Positions 42,975-51,969 of a stretch of 64,000 nt of DNA are shown here, piece after piece. The position numbers and the translations under genes are program-made. Source of the stretch: Mycoavidus cysteinexigens (GTDB lineage: Bacteria > Pseudomonadota > Gammaproteobacteria > Burkholderiales > Burkholderiaceae); contig NZ_AP018150.1 in the NCBI RefSeq assembly GCF_003966915.1, forward strand, positions 496,001 to 560,000. Reading direction: 5' to 3'. The notes under the pieces are model-generated. The model searched no databases. It was not told the DNA's origin and saw only the letters and a program-made list of their open reading frames with translations. Numbering within the stretch: the stretch's first letter is position 1; every line of letters starts with the position of its first letter.

Positions 42975-43170
42975 CTGAATTCGGAACTCAAGTATTGACA
43001 GCGATTTTTCAGCCGATTGCTCAATGCTAAAACTTAGGTCATCTTGGTACTGAACCATGATCATCGTATGCCGCAGATAAAACGGCATCGTATTGGCCAC
43101 AACATCATAACCCAATAAAATGGCGCATAAGCTGGCAGTTTTGCCAGCTTATGCGCCGCGTTTGCCAGGG
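42975..43170 (-). pseudogene. Decayed arnT 3' fragment
   Basis: On the plus strand, 'gctcaatgctaaaac' and 'ctgaaccatgatcat' followed by 'cgcagataaaacggcatcgt' match arnT around 46045-46110, where the same order gives the residues MIMVQHQDELRFG in reverse. The match continues through 'aaaatggcg' and 'gctggcagttt'. It carries indels and stops and is non-functional. It lies between two lipoprotein genes, showing that a duplication included the end of arnT. Confidence 0.85.
43122..43157. repeat. Perfect 16-bp palindrome in the arnT relic
   Basis: GGCGCATAAGCTGGCA (43122-43137), loop GTTT, then the exact reverse complement (43142-43157). The intact arnT has only an imperfect version at the matching place (GCTGGCAGTTTAGCCAGC core). 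The perfection is new to the relic. It could act as a terminator-like or extruding hairpin for the lipoprotein transcript. Confidence 0.8.
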
Positions 43171-43178
43171 GGGGGGGG
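43168..43178. repeat. G11 homopolymer
   Basis: Eleven consecutive G residues lie 51 bp beyond the stop of the lipoprotein gene at 43230, at the edge of the arnT relic. A shorter G8 run occurs at 45403-45410. Both are non-coding. Length may vary by slippage, but no gene is obviously switched. Confidence 0.6.
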
Positions 43179-43229
43179 CGTCCGAATGTAACTTTGGCAG
43201 ATCTCTCACGCATATGTAATGAGATGGCT

Positions 43230-45191
43230 TTAATGAGGCTGCTGATTGGTTTGTTCAAGGCCCCATTTTGCTGCCGCTTCTCTAAACGCTTTAATGGTGT
43301 CTGGATTGATTTCTTCTTTGTATTTTCTCTCAGAAGTAGAGGTAGAACTAGAAGTGGAATTAGATACTGGGATCTGCTCGATGAAAGCGTTAAAAGTCTC
43401 TAAGATTTTACTTCTGTCTCCTCCACCTTGTCTAAACAGCTTGAGGATAAATTCATGTAAGAATTTATAAGTGTTATCTTGAAATGCGGGCTGCTCTGAA
43501 AAAAGTTCTTCGCTAATATACTGCAATTCTAATGGACTTAGTGAGGGTAGGTAAAAAAATTCTTCGACAAAATCCCTGCCGAATGGATCGCTTTTGGTCA
43601 TAGAGTCTGCGAAGGGGGTGGGAAGATTTTTAGTCGGGCTTTCTAGCTTGAGAATGTCATCTACGGTAAAACATAACAGCTTTATATTGGGAAAAAATTG
43701 AGCGGTCTTCTGCAACCAATTTTTAGGGCCCTCTGAAAGTAATTTTGGATTCTGCGCCAGAATATCTAATAACCACCATTTATCATTAAGATCGCGGCGC
43801 AGCACTACAAAAGATCCATCTAAATCAACAATCATCCGCTCAGCGTTCGCCACATTAGCGTTTGCTTCTATATTGAATTCGTTTGGAATTTTTAGATCAT
43901 AAAGATCATTAATCGTATTAATGACGTTATAAATATTTTTGTCTTGGTCAAAAACACCTGTTTGGTGGAGATACTCTTTGTATAAAAGAGCGTCATTGTA
44001 AGCTGCTAGATCCCAGGCTTCTTCCAACATTTCTCGTGTATAGAATTCGCCTGTTGATTCTCCCGCATCATAATATTTGCGCATAAGCCTACGTTGTCGG
44101 CCTGAAACATGAGGATTGTTTTTGATCGCAATTAAATTCAGGTAACGCTCATAATCATCTGGAGTAATAAGCTCTGTCCCTAAAGCCATATGCACAACCT
44201 CGTTTGCGATATTTTTATAATCTGCTTTGTCATAGTGTGGGAAATACCAGATTTCTTGTTCGTTAAAAGTAGCTTCGCTTGGCTCAGGCGAGAGCATTGG
44301 GGGAAGTGAGTCGAACACAGATTTTGGAAGGTGAAACGGAATTTCGTTAGAAAGATGCGGTGATTTTGTATGGAGAGCATTTTTTGCTGCTTCAATTTGT
44401 GCTGAAGTAAAGTAAATAATATGAGTCTCATCATGATTTAAGGTAAATTCATCTAGCCAATTGATAGGATTGTCGTTTAGAAGAATTTGGGGACCTTGAA
44501 GGAGACTGTCCAATTGATACCAATTATTTTCATATTTGCGTAGCACGAAAAAATGATCATCCGTATAAACCACTATACTTGCAACGTTTTCAAAATCCCA
44601 AGCTAAGCGAGCTAAATTATCGTCGTTAAATTTGTTTAAATTAATCGGGAGATTAAGGTTATAAATTTTGTTAATCACAATGATAACGTTTTCGATGGCC
44701 TTTTTTCTTCCTAAAACGCCTGTTTGATTTAAGTAGTCTTCTAATTCTATTTTGTTGGGTAGGTTGGAGGCGGCGCTATTAAAGTTAAGCTCTAATTGCT
44801 TGATCTTTTCGTTAAAATCTTCCAGGTTATTTTCTGGATTTAAAAAATGAACTAGCGCGTGGTATTGATTTTCTGTTATATACCCTTCATTTGGATTTTC
44901 TTTATTAATCAGAGACTTAGCTCCAATAAACATTGTGTATTTATCGTAGTATTCGGTTGAGATAAAGCGCTCACCTAGAGCCATATTAATAGCGTGGATA
45001 GCGCAATTTGCATCTGTTTGGCTTTCGAAGTATGGCAAGGCTGGTATAGCAGAGCGCTGGGAATTTATTTCTTCTTGATGTTGGATTATCTCTTCTATGG
45101 CCCTTATCTCTGCTTCTGCGCTGCCTACAGCGCCACAAGTGGCAATGGCTATCGTTAAAGACGTAGTATTAATAAATTTGAGTGATCTCAT
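43230..45191 (-). CDS. Lipoprotein with tandem Josephin-like domains, paralogue of 39488-41536
   Basis: 653 residues, ATG 45191. The signal ends near IAIATCG; Cys19 is a weaker lipobox (Thr at -1) and the GGG run is lost. Domain 1: Gln58 and Cys63 in SQTDANCAIHAINMALG, His213 in DDHFFVLRKY, Asp228 in QLDSLLQGPQI, exactly Cys-5 and His+15, with Asp instead of Asn. Domain 2 has Ile for Cys and Ser for His (DGSFVVLRR). The helical C-terminus (EAAAKWGLEQTN) matches the other copy. The fold match to Josephin is by eye and needs a profile search. Confidence 0.82.
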   Translation of the reverse strand: MRSLKFINTTSLTIAIATCGAVGSAEAEIRAIEEIIQHQEEINSQRSAIPALPYFESQTDANCAIHAINMALGERFISTEYYDKYTMFIGAKSLINKENPNEGYITENQYHALVHFLNPENNLEDFNEKIKQLELNFNSAASNLPNKIELEDYLNQTGVLGRKKAIENVIIVINKIYNLNLPINLNKFNDDNLARLAWDFENVASIVVYTDDHFFVLRKYENNWYQLDSLLQGPQILLNDNPINWLDEFTLNHDETHIIYFTSAQIEAAKNALHTKSPHLSNEIPFHLPKSVFDSLPPMLSPEPSEATFNEQEIWYFPHYDKADYKNIANEVVHMALGTELITPDDYERYLNLIAIKNNPHVSGRQRRLMRKYYDAGESTGEFYTREMLEEAWDLAAYNDALLYKEYLHQTGVFDQDKNIYNVINTINDLYDLKIPNEFNIEANANVANAERMIVDLDGSFVVLRRDLNDKWWLLDILAQNPKLLSEGPKNWLQKTAQFFPNIKLLCFTVDDILKLESPTKNLPTPFADSMTKSDPFGRDFVEEFFYLPSLSPLELQYISEELFSEQPAFQDNTYKFLHEFILKLFRQGGGDRSKILETFNAFIEQIPVSNSTSSSTSTSERKYKEEINPDTIKAFREAAAKWGLEQTNQQPH

Positions 45192-45861
45192 TTTGGCACC
45201 ACGAAATATTTAAATAAGTGTTACTAGATAATAGACAATTTTTTGAATATGGGTTTATTTTGGGTTATGGTGGCGCAGAAATACGGGTAGGTCCTTCTTA
45301 TATAACCTGACACAGTCACGCTTTTAATAGTAATAAAAATATAGAATCAATTGCTCTGAGGTGGGGCGGAATAGGCGTGACGCTAGGCAAGTGGATGGCA
45401 AAGGGGGGGGCTGCCGGTCGAAATGTAATGTTTGCGGCGGTGGAGAATCGCGTTGATTAAGATATTTAAGGCTGACGGAGAGGGGGGTATATGACTAAGC
45501 CTAACGGTTCTGCCGGTACGGCTGCATAAACCCATCAATTTGCCACGGAGACTCGGCTAAAGCCTGTGGCAACATCGGTTTACTACCCTCACAGGTAACG
45601 GGGCGGGGGGAGCGCTTGATGAAGACAATGCAGCGCGTTTACATTGCCTTCATGCCAGAGTCGCGCTCTGTAACCGTGACAAACAACTGGCCTATTGCAG
45701 TTGGGTCTGGCAATGCTCTACGCTCTTACCGCACATTGCAATACCGATCACTGCGTGAGTTCAGTATCAGATAAATTTATTCCCCCAGTGTGCTCTAGCG
45801 ACTGGTTATATGGGAACAAATTTAATTTTAATTTAAAATTTATTGTTTAAGCTCATATGGG
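45192..45861. other. 670-bp interval without a supported gene, upstream of the lipoprotein
   Basis: It separates arnT from the Josephin-like lipoprotein gene. A short open frame of 51 codons at about 45619-45774 (plus strand, MKTMQRVYIAFMPESRSVTV) lacks a ribosome site, and the surroundings look like decayed coding DNA I cannot identify. The AT-rich 45192-45360 stretch should contain the lipoprotein promoter on the minus strand. Confidence 0.4.
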
Positions 45862-47544
45862 CTATGCTGGTTTAGCAATAATTACGCGATGCGGATCGTG
45901 CGCGATCACTCGCATTGGCACACCACGCGCAACCAGTGTTTCGTAAAGCCTCACTGGCACTAGTGCCAGCGCGTACTGATCCTGTTGCCAGCGTTGCATC
46001 CAGAGTTCCAGCGTCGGTACCCATTTTTCGGGCTCTTGCTCAATGCCAAAACGCAATTCATCTTGGTGCTGAACCATGATCATGGTACGTCGCAGATAAA
46101 ACGGCATCGTATGGTCAAGCGCCATCACTGAATAAAATGGCGTATGTGCTGGCAGTTTAGCCAGCTCGGCTTGCACCGCGCTGACTAAAGGTGCGCCCGA
46201 GCGTATTTTTCCGAATATTTCATGAGCGTTGCCGGCAATCATAATAGCGATAAACCAGCCACCGGCGTAAACGCATAATGCTCGTAGGGTTGCCGCTGGA
46301 TGCTTACGTTGGTTAATCCAAGCGGATAGCGCAATGCCTATCAATGCGGTTGTGAGCGCAAGATAAACCCAGCTTTGATAACTGCGATAGAGGGTATTTT
46401 CAGCGGGCGTATCGCCCATATAGGCCAAAACTAATGCGCCGACGTAGCCAGCGCTGACCACTATCGTTTGGCCGAGCAGATGTCGGCGCCATTGCGTTGG
46501 TCCAATTAAGGGTAAATAATGGCCAAGCAACAGCGCTAGTGCGGGCGCAATGGGTAAAATATATGAAATGAGTTTTGAATGCGAAACGCTAAAAAAAACA
46601 AAAATAAACACCGACCAAACCAGCAGTAATTTCACTGGCGAAAAACCATTCGACTGGGGTGGAGTTTTAAGAGCGTGCCTGAGACTTTGCCAAAGTATAG
46701 ATAACCAGGGCAAAAAACCAAGTATCAGCACTGGTGCGAAATAATAAAATGGCCCAGGGCGGTTTTGCTCAGGTGTTAAATAGCGGCGAAATTGCTGCAC
46801 AATAAAGAAAAATTCGAAAAATGCGGGATTTTTTTGTTGAACCAGGACGAACCAGGGTACTGTCAGCGCCGCGAATATGACGCTGCCAGTAAGCAAATGA
46901 AGCCGTTTCCAAAGCGCCCAATCGCGGGTAATCAGCGTATATAAAACCAGTACCGCAGCGGGTAAGATGGCGCCTACTAAACCCTTACTCAATACGGCAA
47001 GCGCGATTGCCGCCCAGCACAGCCACATCCAATAGCGCGTTGCCGTAGCAGCAAGGCCGGGGCGCTGCGCTAGTAATAATGCACATAAAGCAGCTTGCAT
47101 CCAAAATGCGAGTCCCATATCAAGTACATTGAAATGGCCAAGCAAGTTCCAATAAGGCGCAGAGGCGAGCGCAAGTGCGGCAAAAAACCCTGCGCGTGCG
47201 CCAAAAACGCGTGCGCCAGTCAAGCCAGCGAGCAGCACGCCAGCAAAACCACACAAGGCAGTATACAAACGCGCCTGCCAATCTCCAATCCCGAACCAAG
47301 CAAAGGTCGCGGCATTAAACCAAGTTTGTAGCGGCGGTTTCTCAAAATAAAGGTAACCGTTGTAGCGTGGCGTAATCCAATCGCCGCTCATGAGCATTTC
47401 CCGCGCGATTTCAGCGTAACGACCTTCATCCGACGGAATCAAATGGCGGAGATTCAATTGCATAAACCAGATCAGGGCGAAGAGGGCGCCCAACACAAGC
47501 AGCGTAGTGCGAGAAAAGAGCTTGGATGAAGAAGCGTCATGCAT
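45862..47544 (-). CDS. arnT: Undecaprenyl phosphate-Ara4N: lipid A transferase ArnT
   Basis: 560 residues with about 12 membrane helices and a periplasmic C-terminal domain. GT-83 signatures: LRHLIPSDEGRYAEIAREML near 30 (periplasmic catalytic Asp loop), DWITPRYNGYLYFEKPPLQT, and FYYFAPVLILGFLPWL. It attaches L-Ara4N to lipid A on the periplasmic face, giving polymyxin resistance and, in Burkholderia, viability. It is separated from arnE by the lipoprotein cassette. Confidence 0.93.
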   Translation of the reverse strand: MHDASSSKLFSRTTLLVLGALFALIWFMQLNLRHLIPSDEGRYAEIAREMLMSGDWITPRYNGYLYFEKPPLQTWFNAATFAWFGIGDWQARLYTALCGFAGVLLAGLTGARVFGARAGFFAALALASAPYWNLLGHFNVLDMGLAFWMQAALCALLLAQRPGLAATATRYWMWLCWAAIALAVLSKGLVGAILPAAVLVLYTLITRDWALWKRLHLLTGSVIFAALTVPWFVLVQQKNPAFFEFFFIVQQFRRYLTPEQNRPGPFYYFAPVLILGFLPWLSILWQSLRHALKTPPQSNGFSPVKLLLVWSVFIFVFFSVSHSKLISYILPIAPALALLLGHYLPLIGPTQWRRHLLGQTIVVSAGYVGALVLAYMGDTPAENTLYRSYQSWVYLALTTALIGIALSAWINQRKHPAATLRALCVYAGGWFIAIMIAGNAHEIFGKIRSGAPLVSAVQAELAKLPAHTPFYSVMALDHTMPFYLRRTMIMVQHQDELRFGIEQEPEKWVPTLELWMQRWQQDQYALALVPVRLYETLVARGVPMRVIAHDPHRVIIAKPA

Positions 47545-47597
47545 AAGAGGTATCAGCGTAGGTAGGTTAGGAGTTGGCGGTTTGAATCCGTTGGCTT

Positions 47598-48008
47598 TTA
47601 TTGGGTGTCAACCTGGGATTCAGTGGTTTCAATCAGCAGCGCAGCAACGACACGGCGGCCTTCGGCCACTAAAATGTTGTAAGTGCGGCAAGCGGCGTAA
47701 AGATCCATGGTGTCCACTCCAATTGCGCGTGTAGTCAGCGCGCTAATGAACGCAGCAGGAGGAAAGCGTAGCTGTGCGCCACTGCCAAAAATGACGACCT
47801 CAATTGCTTCAGTTGACGCAGCACTCGCGAGCAGGTTGAAATGTTCGCCGCTTAAAGCATTAAACGATGATACTGGCCAGGTTTGCACAGGCGATGTCGG
47901 CCGTACCAGAACGCTATGAGCATAGCGAGTTTGATTAATTTCAACATATCCGGCGCCGTAAGCGGTGATAATGTTGTGCGTTGATGAAGGGTCCGGGTGT
48001 AGTTTCAA
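47598..48008 (-). CDS. Mth938-like domain protein
   Basis: 136 residues. The only suitable start is TTG at 48008, preceded by GGAAA. IITAYGAGYVEINQTRYAHS, then VVIFGSGAQLRFPPAAFISA and 'GVDTMDLYAACRTYNILVAE' are the conserved pattern of the Mth938/NDUFAF3 family. Bacterial function is unclear; the mitochondrial relative assists complex I assembly. Divergent from alaA. Confidence 0.88.
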   Translation of the reverse strand: MKLHPDPSSTHNIITAYGAGYVEINQTRYAHSVLVRPTSPVQTWPVSSFNALSGEHFNLLASAASTEAIEVVIFGSGAQLRFPPAAFISALTTRAIGVDTMDLYAACRTYNILVAEGRRVVAALLIETTESQVDTQ

Positions 48009-48083
48009 AATGCTATTTCCGCAAGATCTGAAAAAATAAATACAAGCTACAATTTGTCCAAATTATATCTGTAGAGGTGAGCT

Positions 48084-49325
48084 GTGAAGCCGATTCATAA
48101 ATCTAACAAATTACTCAACGTTTGCTACGATATTCGTGGGCCTGTGCTGGAAGAAGCACGGCGTCTTGAAGAGGAGGGCCAGCGGATTATCAAGTTGAAT
48201 ATCGGTAATTTAGCGCCGTTTGGTTTTGCTGCGCCTGACGAGATTGTACGGGATATGATGCGTAACCTGGACGCTTCAGCAGGGTATTCTGACGCCAAAG
48301 GCGTATTTGCCGCGCGCAAAGCGGTGATGCATTATGCGCAGCAAAAGGGTATTGCTGGCGTAGAGCTTGATGATATTTATTTGGGTAACGGTGTCTCCGA
48401 ATTGATTGTCATGTCGATGCAAGCGCTCCTTAATAATCACGATGAAGTTTTGCTGCCAGCGCCCGATTATCCATTATGGACTGCGGCGGTGAGCTTAGCG
48501 GGCGGGACGCCAGTGCATTATTTATGCGATGAGCAAAATGGTTGGTTGCCCGATATTGATGATATGCGCGCTAAGATCACTGCAAATACCCGTGCCTTGG
48601 TTATCATTAATCCCAATAACCCAACCGGCGCGCTGTACCCGGAAGATTTTCTTAAAGCGGTGGTTGAGCTGGCGCGCCAACATGGTTTAATTGTTTTGGC
48701 GGATGAAATTTATGACAAGGTCATTTATGATGAACTGTCACATACATCAATCGCGGCGCTTTCTGAAGACGTATTCACCATCACTTTCAATGGCCTGTCA
48801 AAAAGCTACCGCGCCTGCGGCTACCGTGCTGGCTGGATGATTCTATCGGGGCTAGCAGAGCCATTGCGACGCCAGCGCGCGCGTGATTACATCGAGGGCT
48901 TAAATATTTTGGCATCGATGCGTTTATGTCCGAATGTGCCAGGTCAATACGCGATTCAGACCGCATTAGGCGGTCACCAGAGTATTCAAGCGTTGACTGC
49001 ACCCGGTGGCCGGCTTTTTAAGCAGCGCGCCTTAGCTTATGAGATGCTGAGCGCAATTCCAGGGGTTTCATGCGTTAAACCCAAAGCTGCGCTTTATCTT
49101 TTCCCGCGGCTGGATCCTGTGCTGTATCCGATTCAGGATGATCAGCGTTTTATTTCTGAGTTGCTCCGAGAGACGCGCGTGCTGGTCGTGCAGGGCACTG
49201 GGTTTAATTGGCCAACCCCGGATCACTTCCGTGTCGTATTTTTGCCCAACCTTGACGATTTGCGTGAAGCCATCGAGCGTATAGCGCAGTTTCTGGATAA
49301 ATACCGTAGGCAATATAAACGTTGA
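48084..49325 (+). CDS. alaA: Alanine-synthesising aminotransferase AlaA-like
   Basis: 413 residues. GTG start at 48084 with AGAGGTGA upstream. Fold-type I PLP enzyme: LNIGNLAPFGFAAPDEIVRD, VIINPNNPTGALYPEDF, ADEIYDKVIYD and PLP Lys in NGLSKSYRACGYRAGWMI. It makes alanine from pyruvate and glutamate. Start and family agree with the glutamate-pyruvate aminotransferase AlaA. Confidence 0.88.
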   Translation: MKPIHKSNKLLNVCYDIRGPVLEEARRLEEEGQRIIKLNIGNLAPFGFAAPDEIVRDMMRNLDASAGYSDAKGVFAARKAVMHYAQQKGIAGVELDDIYLGNGVSELIVMSMQALLNNHDEVLLPAPDYPLWTAAVSLAGGTPVHYLCDEQNGWLPDIDDMRAKITANTRALVIINPNNPTGALYPEDFLKAVVELARQHGLIVLADEIYDKVIYDELSHTSIAALSEDVFTITFNGLSKSYRACGYRAGWMILSGLAEPLRRQRARDYIEGLNILASMRLCPNVPGQYAIQTALGGHQSIQALTAPGGRLFKQRALAYEMLSAIPGVSCVKPKAALYLFPRLDPVLYPIQDDQRFISELLRETRVLVVQGTGFNWPTPDHFRVVFLPNLDDLREAIERIAQFLDKYRRQYKR

Positions 49326-49344
49326 TTGCGGTGCCGCAGATGGC

Positions 49345-50175
49345 CTAGTTAAGTGGACTGGGTCGACGATAGAGATTGATTGCATCACGGGTTTCCCGCG
49401 CCGCTTGGCTCGCTGCTGCGGCAAAATCACTGCCATTACTGGCGTATAAAATGGCGCGCGAGGAATTGATTAACATGCCCAAACCTTGCTCGGTACGCCC
49501 TGCTTTGACGGTGGCGGCAATATCGCCCCCTTGCGCGCCAATGCCTGGAATGAGTAATGGCATGTCGCCCACCATCTTGCGTACCGTGCTGATTTCATGG
49601 GGAAACGTAGCGCCTACGACGAGGCCAATCTGACCATTTGTATTCCATTTCTGGCTTGCATATTCGGCGACAATTTGATAGAGCGGGCGTCCGTTGCTGT
49701 TAAGAAACTGTAACTCAGAGCCGCCTGGATTAGAGGTGCGGCACAGCACAATCACCCCTTTATCTTGATGGGCGAGATAGGGTTCAATTGAGTCAAAGCC
49801 CATATAAGGATTGACGGTTACCGCATCTGCCTGGTAGCGTGTAAAAGCCTCGTGGGCATATTGCTGAGCCGTACTCCCAATATCACCGCGTTTTGCGTCA
49901 AGGATGACGGGCAATCCAGGATATTCGGTATGAATATAGGCAATCAGCTGTTCGAGCTGAGCTTCTGCCCGGTGCGCGGCAAAATAAGCGATTTGCGGCT
50001 TAAAAGCGCAAGCATAAGTCGCGCTTGCGTCGACAATGGCGCGGCAGAATTCAAAAATTTTATCGGAATTTCCCTTAAATGAGGCTGGAAAACGAGCGGG
50101 ATCAGGGTCAAGACCAATACAGAGTAATGAGTCATTACGCTGCCAGGCGTTCGTTAGGCTTTGAATAAAAGACAT
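49345..50175 (-). CDS. pyrF: Orotidine 5'-phosphate decarboxylase (type 2)
   Basis: 276 residues. [15 protein letters not shown] at the start, catalytic Lys in [18 protein letters not shown], and [18 protein letters not shown] are typical of the longer class of OMP decarboxylase. It converts OMP to UMP in pyrimidine synthesis. Convergent with alaA. Confidence 0.95.
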   Translation of the reverse strand: MSFIQSLTNAWQRNDSLLCIGLDPDPARFPASFKGNSDKIFEFCRAIVDASATYACAFKPQIAYFAAHRAEAQLEQLIAYIHTEYPGLPVILDAKRGDIGSTAQQYAHEAFTRYQADAVTVNPYMGFDSIEPYLAHQDKGVIVLCRTSNPGGSELQFLNSNGRPLYQIVAEYASQKWNTNGQIGLVVGATFPHEISTVRKMVGDMPLLIPGIGAQGGDIAATVKAGRTEQGLGMLINSSRAILYASNGSDFAAAASQAARETRDAINLYRRPSPLN

Positions 50176-50360
50176 AGTAAAAAGGTGAGTGGCTAAGTTG
50201 GCGAAAGAGGGTTGGCCCTGTGCTTAAATTAGGTTAACTGGCAGCATGATATCTTCTGTCTGGTGTTTGAGCCAGTATGCAGCACTGAGGAGTATTTAAG
50301 CGAATGGCATAAGCTTTTGCGTTTACCCAGCTTGGTCAGGGGTAGCTTGGCCGGATTATG

Positions 50361-50395
50361 CAAAAATGCTGAGGTGATAATTGATCACCTCAGCA
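50361..50395 (-). terminator. Rho-independent terminator of the 2HCT transporter gene
   Basis: TGCTGAGGTGAT (50367-50378) and ATCACCTCAGCA (50384-50395) form a perfect 12-bp stem with a 5-nt loop; on the minus strand it is followed by TTTTTG. It lies about 70 bp after the transporter stop at 50464. Confidence 0.85.
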
Positions 50396-50463
50396 CCACT
50401 CCAATAAAGTATGCATGAGTTTGGAATTTCGCTATAGCCCAGCGTTGCTTGGGGAGATAAGTG

Positions 50464-51801
50464 TTAGGTTAAATTTCCTAACAATAAGAGAGCAATGGTG
50501 ATGGTAAGCGCACCACCCAGACGGGTCGCCATTTGGGCAAATGGCATAAGTTGCAAGCGATTAGAGGAAGTGAGAATCGCCACATCGCCAATGCCGCCCA
50601 TACCGCTATGGCAAGCATTAATAATCGCCCCTTCAATGGGATACAAACCGACCCAACGCCCGACAAAAAAGCCCACTGAGGTTAGAGTCAGCACGGTAGC
50701 AACAATGGTAATAATATTGGCTAAATTGAAAGCGGCTACCAAATCATTCCAAGGGGTGATAGTGATGCCAATTGCAAAGAGCAAGGGATAGGTCACCGCG
50801 GTTGAGAAAAAACGATAAACGGTGCGTGCGCCATCTTCTAATTTAGGTGAAACTGCGTAAGTAAGCTTGGCGAGCACCGCGAGAAAGAGCATCGTGACTG
50901 GGGCGGGTAGGCCGGTTAACTTATGCGTAAGAATGCCTAAAATATAGAGCATAATCGCGATCAGGCCAGCCGCGGCAATATTTTCCACTGGAGCCACGCC
51001 GGTGTTGTGGTTTTTTAATAATTCGCCATCGTCTTCAGTATGTAAGCGCCCATTGCCGGTGAAATGAGTGTAGCGTTTACCAAGTTGGTTCAATAAACCC
51101 GCGCAGATAATCGCGGTTAAATTGCCGAGCATAACGGCCGGTAAAACTTGGGCGAATAGCTGCTTTTGCGGCAGGTTCATAATATCGGCATAACCGAGCG
51201 TGAGAGGAATGGCACCCTCACCGATACCGCCGGCCATGATAGGAATCACGATATAAAAGAACGTATGATGTGCGCCCAAGCCCAAGGCCATGCCCGTGAG
51301 AGTACCCACAATAGCCGCGGCGACGGAGCCAACCGCGAGAGGAATAAAGATTTTAGCGAAGCCTCTTAAAATCGTCAGGCGGTGCATGCCGAGGATGCTG
51401 CCCACCACCACGGAAGCGATGAATAGGTAAAGTATATTAGTCGTTTGCCAGAAATCATTAATTGAGCTGACTAATTGGTTGGGCAGAAGTTGGTAATAGA
51501 CCAGGCAGGAGGGCAGAAAGGTGGTGACAATCACGGGGCCGCCGATTTGGCGTAGTACCGGAATGCGAGCGCCTAGTTCGGCACACGTAAAGCCGAACAC
51601 GGTGAGTATCGCAATCATGACCGAAATATCGTTAGGAATTTTTTGTAAAGCAAACAAAACACCCAAGCAAACAACAATGATGCAATATACTGGCAATGGG
51701 ATAATGCCGACGCGTTGATCCATGCGCTTGTGCCAATAGCTTGACCAAGATTTTTTGCTAGGCCGCAGTAATTCAGTGCTGGCTAAGGAAGTTTGTTGCA
51801 T
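50464..51801 (-). CDS. 2-hydroxycarboxylate transporter (CitS/CCS family), chromosomal copy
   Basis: 445 residues from ATG 51801 (MQQTSLASTELL); a frame extension reaches 51840. About 12 membrane helices with AGGIGEGAIPLTLGYAD and NACHSGMGGIGDVAIL motifs. It imports citrate or malate-type substrates with Na+ or H+. A LysR gene diverges from it across about 170 bp and may regulate it. Close paralogue of the prophage copy at 21320-22636. Confidence 0.92.
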   Translation of the reverse strand: MQQTSLASTELLRPSKKSWSSYWHKRMDQRVGIIPLPVYCIIVVCLGVLFALQKIPNDISVMIAILTVFGFTCAELGARIPVLRQIGGPVIVTTFLPSCLVYYQLLPNQLVSSINDFWQTTNILYLFIASVVVGSILGMHRLTILRGFAKIFIPLAVGSVAAAIVGTLTGMALGLGAHHTFFYIVIPIMAGGIGEGAIPLTLGYADIMNLPQKQLFAQVLPAVMLGNLTAIICAGLLNQLGKRYTHFTGNGRLHTEDDGELLKNHNTGVAPVENIAAAGLIAIMLYILGILTHKLTGLPAPVTMLFLAVLAKLTYAVSPKLEDGARTVYRFFSTAVTYPLLFAIGITITPWNDLVAAFNLANIITIVATVLTLTSVGFFVGRWVGLYPIEGAIINACHSGMGGIGDVAILTSSNRLQLMPFAQMATRLGGALTITIALLLLGNLT

Positions 51802-51969
51802 CGTAAGTATCCCCGTAATGCTACTTATTTTTGTGTTCACGCACGATTCTAAAAATTACGAATTGGTTTAATCTCGATTCTGATACTTTAGTTACATAAG
51901 CGCTATCAATCTAATCATTTTTTCTTTAGGATTGATTCCATTTGGTTATTAAGATTTTGAGAGTGATAT

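Noticed and set aside
43061-43258. 65-residue minus-strand ORF between the lipoprotein genes
   Set aside because: It consists of the decayed arnT fragment and palindrome joined to the end of the neighbouring gene; not a gene.
39488-45191. Papain-like C39 or C58 peptidase instead of Josephin
   Set aside because: The start of the domain would fit C39-type Cys proteases, but the exact Gln-5, His+15 Asn and QGPE block fit Josephin better; still to be confirmed by profile search.
45192-45861. Insertion sequence remnant between arnT and the lipoprotein gene
   Set aside because: I looked for transposase motifs and terminal inverted repeats and found none that I could support.
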